This document shows, piece after piece, positions 57,888 to 64,000 of a DNA stretch of 64,000 bases (position 1 is its first letter; each line of letters starts with the position of its first letter). Below the pieces are notes generated by a model. The model was not told where the DNA came from and ran no database searches. It saw nothing but the letters and a program-made list of their open reading frames with translations. Location of the stretch: positions 62,001 to 126,000 of the forward strand of contig NXFV01001528.1 in assembly GCA_002803225.1 (NCBI GenBank), given 5' to 3'. The translations under genes and the position numbers were made by a program. Source of the DNA: Gamarada debralockiae. Taxonomy: Eukaryota; Ascomycota; Leotiomycetes; Helotiales; Hyphodiscaceae.

Positions 57888-58605
57888 TACAGTTGAACCT
57901 CTATATAAGAATATAGTCGGTTCCTAAGAGTGTACGAAGGCAGACGATATTAAAATCCGGACGCGCCTAGGCGAGAGCTCAGAACACCAAAATTTCTACG
58001 TTTTCAAACTCGTATTTTAATATCAGTCAAATGTACAAAATTATCAATTAAGAGCTTATGTGATAGAGGAGAACCAGCTCTATTATTACATATAGATTTC
58101 AAGATAGTCAAATTTGAGGCGAATTTATTATCGCGACCAAAGAGTCCTGGTGGCGCTACTTGGGAGGCGTCCGGATTTTAATGCCGTCTGCCCTTATACG
58201 CCAGGTATTCCGGGATCACATGTAGAGTAAGGTGTGAAAAAGCTGAAATAAAATCTTTAATATTTGCGACTAATTAAGCTTGTGGCCAGTCTTAAGGAAC
58301 TATTCGATTAGGTTAGCTTGTTGGGCTAGGTAGTCCTTCTAACGTCTGCAAATGTGTTGTCAATTAGCGTCTGTTAAGGCACGACTTTATTGGGGAACTT
58401 TTAATGCTAAAGAAGAGCTTGATAATGCTATACCTATAAGAATATTTGGCTGTATTCTAGAGTTAGGGACTGTAGAATTATTAGAATATTCTAAGGGATC
58501 AAGTTATTCTTAGGCACCAGCGAAAAACACTAGGGACGAAATGGCATATTTTTATTGGTCAGGTTATTCTTATCTCCAGGAATCCTATAGAGAGGTTTTA
58601 CTGTA
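57888..58605. mobile_element. Outer pogo-like element, 718 bp
   Basis: The left end TACAGTTGAACCTCTATATA and the right end GAGGTTTTACTGTA are inverted copies (TACAGT..AACCTCT). TA is at each edge. The interior carries another TIR element at 57933-58198. The remaining sequence has no transposase ORF. The right end matches the isolated end at 9954. Confidence 0.65.
57933..58198. mobile_element. Inner TIR element nested in the pogo-like element
   Basis: The left arm (57933-57964) begins TACGAAGGCAGACG and contains ttaaaatccggacgc. The right arm (58167-58198) is its inverted copy, 27 of 32 positions agreeing by my count. TA dinucleotides mark both ends. 266 bp, no ORF. The same family as 10038-10194. 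Confidence 0.72.
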
Positions 58606-58676
58606 TAGGCGATTTTGTATAGGCGATTTCACATGGGCGATTATTCCTTGAGCAGGTTCATCATTGTGCACAGTCA

Positions 58677-58745
58677 GCTGTACAGTCAGGGACAGTCAGC
58701 TGCTAGTCAGCTGCTAGTCAGCTGTTAGTCAACGTACAGTTAGTT
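58677..58745 (+). repeat. Short tandem repeat of agtcagctg(c/t)t units
   Basis: The motif agtcagctgcta and close variants recur about five times (cagtcagctgctagtcagct). The block adjoins the LTR-like repeat that follows. Confidence 0.75.
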
Positions 58746-58756
58746 GCAGAGTCACC

Positions 58757-58990
58757 AGCTAGCACAGCTAGTATTGAAGATAGGAGCTAGGAGTGAAGGA
58801 TAGGTAAGGCTTACTGACCCTACTTGGGAGAAGGCAAGTGCTTGAGTTTATCATTCACAAGCATACAAGTACTACGGCACCTCTTTTCAACCAATAGGAA
58901 TACAACTACTATTGTCTCCCTTCCACTACTGTTACTTCTCTGATATACTGTGATCTCCCCTGCTGCCCTCCAGCTACCTGTAGCTGTTAC
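58757..58990 (-). mobile_element. LTR-like repeat fragment, inverted
   Basis: The stretch with aaggctta..gaccctactt, aatacaactactattgtctc, acttctctgatatactgtga and ccctccagctacctgtagct, ending in tgttac near 58990, matches 56540-56698 and, as reverse complement, 56034-56130 and 52539-52650. Confidence 0.55.
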
Positions 58991-59587
58991 GGATACCTTA
59001 GGCATAAAGTCGTGAAGTTTAGTGAGACTTCCCCTTTTTCGTATTGGATTCGAAGGCCTGAGGCAGCAACATAAGGCATAGAGCGATAAAGCTTGAATCT
59101 TCAGTTGCTATTTTACAGTGATACATAGCGTGTGCTTATGGTGAGTGAGGCCCTGTAGGCGGTAATATTGGAGCCTACAATTAGGCCTCCTTCAGGATAC
59201 AGTGCCATTCATCAGGTTCAGTAGCTGCATGCAGGATCAGGCTCAAAATACAACAGTTTTCAACCCTTTTCTCTCGCCTGGCTAACACGCTAATTGACCA
59301 TCACATTTTCCCTCTCCCCTGACCTTCCTTGACAAGGAGTATGAATATAAACTTGCTTTCCCATTAAAGCTGATTATGCCATATAATGCTCTAATGATTT
59401 TCCCAATCACGTTCTCAGAGAGTTGGCTTGTGTTCCGATAACGAGGAGCCTGGAGGACGCGTAATATTAAAATAAACAAATCAAATTGTTAGCCAAAGAC
59501 TTTTCTATCCCTAAACCAAAGTATAATGCTATCGGAAGCATTGAGAAGAATATTCCGCCGATATATACAAATATCTCTATTGTCTGA
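58991..59587. other. Intergenic, nothing recognised
   Basis: No gene. A transition from repeats to the 3' region of the amidohydrolase gene. Confidence 0.4.
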
Positions 59588-61045
59588 TTACCAGTCTCCA
59601 TCATCGTCACCATCTCTCATTAACTTATCTGCTTCGAAGTCCGCTTTCACCTTAGCGGCTACAACACCATCGCTGAGGACTTTCCACGCAGCCATTGCCA
59701 TGCCCTTCCCCGTCTTGACTGCCCTGGTGTGCGCCTCATCAGTCCCAGCGCATTCCGTGAAGCTAGGATTATGGTTAGAGGCTCCCGGTGTGCACGGAAT
59801 GGCGAAGTGGGCATGGATGGCGGGACATTCGTATGTAACATTACCTGCTTGAATGTTAATACGAGTTGGAGAGAAGTGAATGCCTGTATTGATGGGTTCA
59901 TTGTTGAGATGGACCGACCTTGATCTGTTGACCCAGGAACATCTCTTGGATGCTCAAAATCGCACTCTACTGGCTGGTGAATCTCCTCCATGGCATCAGC
60001 ATAGAGCTTGCAAAGAATCTTGTTCGGTCGCAGATCAGCATATTCATTGATCCTGGCATTCATCGTTAGTCCCCAATGAGAAGTGATAAGTAGCAAAACT
60101 TACATCTCATGTTTTACCTGGCACCCTGTGGCAAGGGCAGCTCCATCAAGGCAGTTCTTTACGCGCTTATGTAAACGCGCAGCACTCCGCCTAGTGGGAC
60201 TGCGAACGTAGTAGGAAGCCTTAGAACTGGCAGTTATCACATTAGGCCGTGTGCCACCCTCTGGTATAACCTGGTGGATCCTTTCTGTGCTCCTGATTTG
60301 TTGCCGCAACATACTAATGGCGTTGTAAGCCAAGACAGCCGCATCGAGAGCATTGATGCCTTGATGTGGGAAAACTGCGGCATGGGCAGGTTTGCCGGTG
60401 AAGGTTGCGTTGAACTTCAAGTTACACAGAGTCTTGCCATAGGCACTTCCTGTGTATCCTGAACCTTTTGGCCTGGCTTCGGGTGGTGTTGGGTGAACCA
60501 TCATGCATGCATCCACGTCTTTGTAGGCTCCCGCTTCGATAATTGGAAGTTTACCTCCCATTCCTTCCTCCGCAGGAGTACCTAGAAGCCTAACCTGACC
60601 GGGGTTGTTGGTATCTTTGAGCATGGCAGCAACACCGAGGAATGCCGCAATCGACGCTGTGGTGATCAGATTGTGACCACAGGCATGCCCTATGCCAGGA
60701 AGGGCGTCATATTCGGCATTGAAAGCGACAACCCGACCACCACTTCCGTAAGTAGCGAGGAAGGAAGTTTGGAGACCATGGGCATGTGGTGTGACCTCGA
60801 ATCCCATGGATTGTAGTAGTGTCACAATGTTGTCGTGAGCTTGAAACTCTTCGAATCCCAACTCAGGATTGTCAAAGATCTGGTGGTTGTCAGTTCGATC
60901 AAGATGATCTAGGAGTAGACTTTCTGCCAACTTTCTTGTTTATGTCTCTCAATTCTGTTTCGTAAGAATCGATTGCTTGGCATATTACTTGAGTGCTTCT
61001 TTCACTTCCGGCGGTATCCCGAGGGGCATTAGTATGCACAATCAT
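59588..61045 (-). CDS. M20-family metallopeptidase/amidohydrolase
   Basis: Four exons on the minus strand (61045-60932, 60879-60104, 60052-59919, 59844-59588) encode 426 aa. The start is the first ATG after an upstream stop in frame. Family marks are IFDNPELGFEEF (split by intron 1), AEYDALPGIGHACGHNL (metal ligands Asp/His), GTPAEEGMGGK (catalytic/metal Glu pair), VHPTP and GKPAHAAVFPHQGINALDAA (dimerisation domain), then GSTDQGNVTYECPAIH. This is the M20D/aminoacylase-like layout. Such enzymes cleave amide bonds of N-acyl amino acids or small peptides. There is no signal peptide, so it is probably cytosolic. Two intron donors are atypical (GTTGGC, GTCGGT). An MFS gene lies just upstream on the same strand and shares a promoter palindrome with it. 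Confidence 0.88.
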
Positions 61046-61796
61046 TCTCGGAATCTCCGTATCTCCGTTGACGATGTCTGGCTCAATGATGTACGATGGA
61101 TTTCTTCCGATCGGACTGCTTATTTCTCACTGAAGCTTCGAATTGCAACAAAATTGCCCAGAGCCGGTGAATTATAGAAAGCAATGACATTTCTCGAAGT
61201 ATGATCGAGGCGGGGCCGGCTGTCTTCGGTCGGTCGGGCCGACCTTAGGTCCATGGCATTCATGCATTCATCTTGTAGTAAGCACTGGGATTCGTGCCGT
61301 TCAGATCTCTCAGTCCACCAAAGATATTAAATTTCATGCCCCCGCTAGGTGATCCCCGCCATTGTCATTTCTGGAAGTGGAAAGAGCATTCCCGCTGGGT
61401 CAATGTCAGATTATCGTGTATTTCGCTTTAAATCACGAAGGGGGTCCGGTGATCACTCGGATTCGGCACCAGACCTGAAAGGATCGGTACTTACTTACTG
61501 TAGGCGGCAAAGTAATGACTGGCTACGGCTGTCACTCTTATGGGAAGACATATCCAAGTCCGCGTTACAGTACTGGCTGGTAAGTGAAGCTTTAGTACTA
61601 CAATCATCTTTTCAATCCTGAAAAGCCAGTTCGGTTCCACTTTGATAAAATATTGTAATACTGATGTTAATATTCAGAACGTAAAACCATCCCGACCATA
61701 CATTAGGGAGATTGGCATTGCTGAATTTAAACACATTCAAATTCGATACAACCCTCGATTTGATTTCAGTACAGTGCATGCTCAAATGCATTCTAA
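61046..61796. other. Intergenic between M20 and MFS genes
   Basis: It contains the 5' region of the M20 gene, including the palindrome at 61232-61244, and the 3' region of the MFS gene. No gene is seen. Confidence 0.5.
61232..61244. promoter_or_regulatory. Palindrome GGTCGGGCCGACC upstream of M20 gene
   Basis: A 13-bp inverted repeat, perfect except for the central base, lies 187 nt upstream of the M20 start codon and is preceded by another cggt unit. CGG..CCG inverted repeats are typical sites for Zn2Cys6 regulators. The same half-site pair occurs upstream of the MFS gene. Confidence 0.55.
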
Positions 61797-63453
61797 CTAT
61801 ATCTCCTCGGCAATAGTCTCCTCGCAGTATCCTTCATCTTTCCTCAAGCTTTGTATCGTTCGACTACGGAGTCTGATTGGCCGTCCCCATCTATAAAACA
61901 CAAAGGGAATCGGTATGCATACAACCTGTAAGAGGCCCAAGACAGTCCCAGCCCATTGCGGACCGAGCCTTGCATACATCGCTGGACCTATGAGTGGAAG
62001 AATACCTCCAAGCAAAGACCTTGCAACAGTATTGCCAGCTAGTGCAGATGCTGAATACCTGCCATAAGCCTTTGCGATGTAATTGGTACCATGTATGAAT
62101 ATCAACGTCGTGCCAAGTCCGAAAGGGATGCCAGCGAGTATCGGCCAAATCCAGTGAATAGCAGCTGGCTGACATGTCCATGCAAACCAAAGCTGTCCGA
62201 TGGGTGCGAGGATGGCCCCAACACAAATAATACTGACTCCAGCCTCTAATGAAGGCTGCCCAGTTCCGGTGTCCTTAGAGTGCAGCTCGACCAAGCGGCG
62301 TGCTAGAGGTTCAGAAACAATAGCAAGTAAAGCTCCCACACCGATGCCCAAGAAAGAGAGTCCTGAAGATGCCAGAGACCAGCCGCGGGTACCTGTAAAG
62401 ACGAGAGGGTATGCAAAGAAACACAGGTAAAGAATTCCAAAGTTGATGGCAATATAGATATCCCAAAACCACAGGATTGGCTCATTGCCCACAAGCGTAA
62501 ACGGCCGTGAAAGACCGACTTTCATCCTCTCCCTGAAGCTGACATTCTTTTCACCGTCATATCGTGACCACCAACGTGCATCGCCGGTTTCCCGGCGAGC
62601 TTTTGCAGCTCTTGCTCTCAACACGGCTGGTGTGTAGGTTTCTGGGATCAATGCCATAGAAAGAAATGAGACGCCGCTGAGCATCATGACAATCCAACTA
62701 TTCCAACGCCATCCTAGGTACTGCGTCGTGTAACCACCGATAAGAGGACCGGTTACAGGACCTGTGAAAGGCCCTAGAGACCAGACAGAGAATGCTAAGG
62801 CACGATGCGCCTCATCCGATATATCTGAGACCGTGCCGGGAGAATTAGCGACCATCGTTGCTCCAGCGAATGCCCTGATTACAGTGTCAGGTATGCCACT
62901 TTGAGCAATGAAGGAATCTAACTCACGTGAAGAACCGAATGACAATGGTTTCCACCATGCTCTTAGACAAAGCACAGGGAAGAGTGAGAAGAGTGAAGGG
63001 AAGTAAACCTCCAAGATAGACGTATTTCCGCCCATATATCTCTGAAAGTGGTGCCAGGACCACACACCCGAGGCCCAGTCCAAATAAATAAGATGTGATG
63101 CCGAGAGTGGCAACAGTCCGATTGCCTACTTTGAATTCCTCCATCATGTCAGTGATTGTGGAGGTATAGTTGGTTGAAAAGAACATGACAGCCCAAGTGC
63201 CAAAGGACACAAGAAGCAAGATGATCCCTCGATACCATACCGGCCAGCGCAGAGGATCATCCTCATCGACTTCCTTGAATTTCACTTCGAATTCTTTGCA
63301 GGCCAGACTAAAGGTTCCTGTCCCAGGTCCTGGCAACGTCGGATCCTTCTCAATGGAAAGAAAATTCTGTGGTGGCTCCTGCATTGCTGTTGGTCGCTGC
63401 GAATCTTGGTCTCTTAAGACTTGCCACGTCCTTCCATTCATATATAGCAGCAT
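61797..63453 (-). CDS. MFS transporter, DHA1 drug:H+ antiporter type
   Basis: Two exons, 63453-62927 and 62874-61797, encode 534 aa. The DHA1 family pattern is clear: DPLRWPVWYRGIILLLVSF (cytoplasmic lead into helix 1), then LAPLSEIYGRKYVYLGG (motif A variant between helices 2 and 3). SVWSLGPFTGPVTGPLIGGY (motif C, antiporter signature) and WRWNSWIVMMLSG follow, and about 12 membrane segments in total. A central loop with RARAAKARRETGDARWWSRY separates the two halves. Members export drugs, polyamines or toxic metabolites across the plasma membrane. Several ATGs are near the start (63453, 63441, 63384). I took the first; the true one is uncertain. No frame break. Confidence 0.9.
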
Positions 63454-64000
63454 CACGATAGCGACATAACTCCGGCGCGTATAATTCTGTCAAATTTTGC
63501 TTTGGATTTCGGGTAATCGGCAGGGCTCACTTTACTCACCGTCCACATCGCGGAGACTCAGTGACTATGCGGACTGAAAAGCCTGCAACGCGGAAGTAAG
63601 ATATTTTAGCGTTAGTGGAGGCTGCTGAGTTGACTTCATCTATTGGCGGGCAACTCATCCATATGTAAATCAAATTGCATTGTAGACGCAGAAGCCAAGA
63701 GTATCGGTCGGCTCTGCCGACTTTGCTCGACCCGCTTTTCTCGTCGTACGCTACCATTATCAGACCAGTCATAATAGGGTCAAAGGAGAAACTGAGTGGG
63801 GCTGAAAGAAGAGTATATCATAGAATAGCAAGAAGTCTACAAATCGAAGACAGAAGAGAGCAAAGGTTTAGTATAGGAGTGCTGATGAAGCCTCTGCCGC
63901 AAATGTCCCATTCTAGAAGAACGGGTTCTACCAGTCATGTAAGATATGCTTGTATGTTTTCTTTAAGAATAGTACTGCAGAGAACAAATCGGTCGGCCCG
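63454..64000. other. Upstream region of the MFS gene to window end
   Basis: No gene is supported. It contains the inverted repeat at 63707-63721. It ends at the window edge with ggtcggcccg, the first ten bases of the reverse complement of the palindrome at 61232-61244. Confidence 0.5.
63707..63721. promoter_or_regulatory. Inverted repeat GTCGGC-tct-GCCGAC upstream of MFS gene
   Basis: Perfect 6-bp arms around a 3-bp spacer, 254 nt upstream of the MFS start codon. It shares the GTCGG/CCGAC half-sites with the element upstream of the M20 gene. Confidence 0.55.

Noticed and set aside
1..64000. CRISPR array, rRNA or tRNA genes
   Set aside because: No regularly spaced repeats of CRISPR type, no rRNA-like sequence and no convincing tRNA cloverleaf were seen. 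The tandem repeats found are contiguous, not spaced.

Overview
The window looks like nuclear DNA of a filamentous ascomycete. The protein genes are broken by short introns (about 46-135 nt) with gt..ag ends and ctaac/ctgac branch points. The gene content is fungal: a cell-wall alpha-1,3-glucan synthase, four HET-domain genes, a class III chitinase with a fungal cellulose-binding module, and an HNH_2-type gene pair. A Leotiomycetes-like origin is my inference from overall gene style, not something the sequence proves.

Layout. 1.6-9.3 kb holds an intact nine-exon alpha-1,3-glucan synthase (AGS1 type). 10.4-12.6 kb holds a two-exon HET-domain gene. 12.6-19.9 kb is an accessory stretch with decayed retroelement sequence, tandem duplications, one intact HNH_2-type gene (copy A, minus strand), a frame-broken ORF of unknown identity and a TIR element. 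19.9-30.8 kb is an ordinary housekeeping block: MSH6 (mismatch repair), a membrane-anchored acyl-protein-thioesterase-like hydrolase, a six-exon GH36/raffinose-synthase-like gene on the minus strand, and mitochondrial tyrosyl-tRNA synthetase sharing a divergent promoter with it. 31.2-40.4 kb is an allorecognition-type cluster: three HET genes, the last with a single-base frameshift, interrupted by a Harbinger/Tourist-like MITE and an SDR gene whose catalytic Lys is replaced by Glu.

40.4-59.5 kb is mostly decayed. It holds a phytanoyl-CoA-dioxygenase-like pseudogene, a 2EXR-domain pseudogene, a polytopic membrane-protein pseudogene split by a pogo-like MITE, LTR relics, nested DNA-transposon relics and the second HNH_2-type gene (copy B, plus strand). 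One intact island, the GH18-CBM1 chitinase, survives here. 59.6-63.5 kb is an intact pair on the minus strand, an M20 amidohydrolase and an MFS drug:H+ antiporter-type transporter. Their upstream regions share a GTCGG..CCGAC inverted repeat, which suggests co-regulation by a zinc-cluster factor.

How the genes work together. The housekeeping block shows no special linkage. The HET genes presumably act in non-self recognition and cell death. The M20/MFS pair may be a small uptake/detoxification module. The most unusual item is the HNH_2-type pair: same intron position and same exon 1 length, about 40 kb apart on opposite strands in repeat-rich DNA, with one copy lacking the last His of the HNH signature. 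Exon boundaries were worked out by eye. All spliced lengths given are multiples of three, which supports the joins but does not replace transcript evidence.
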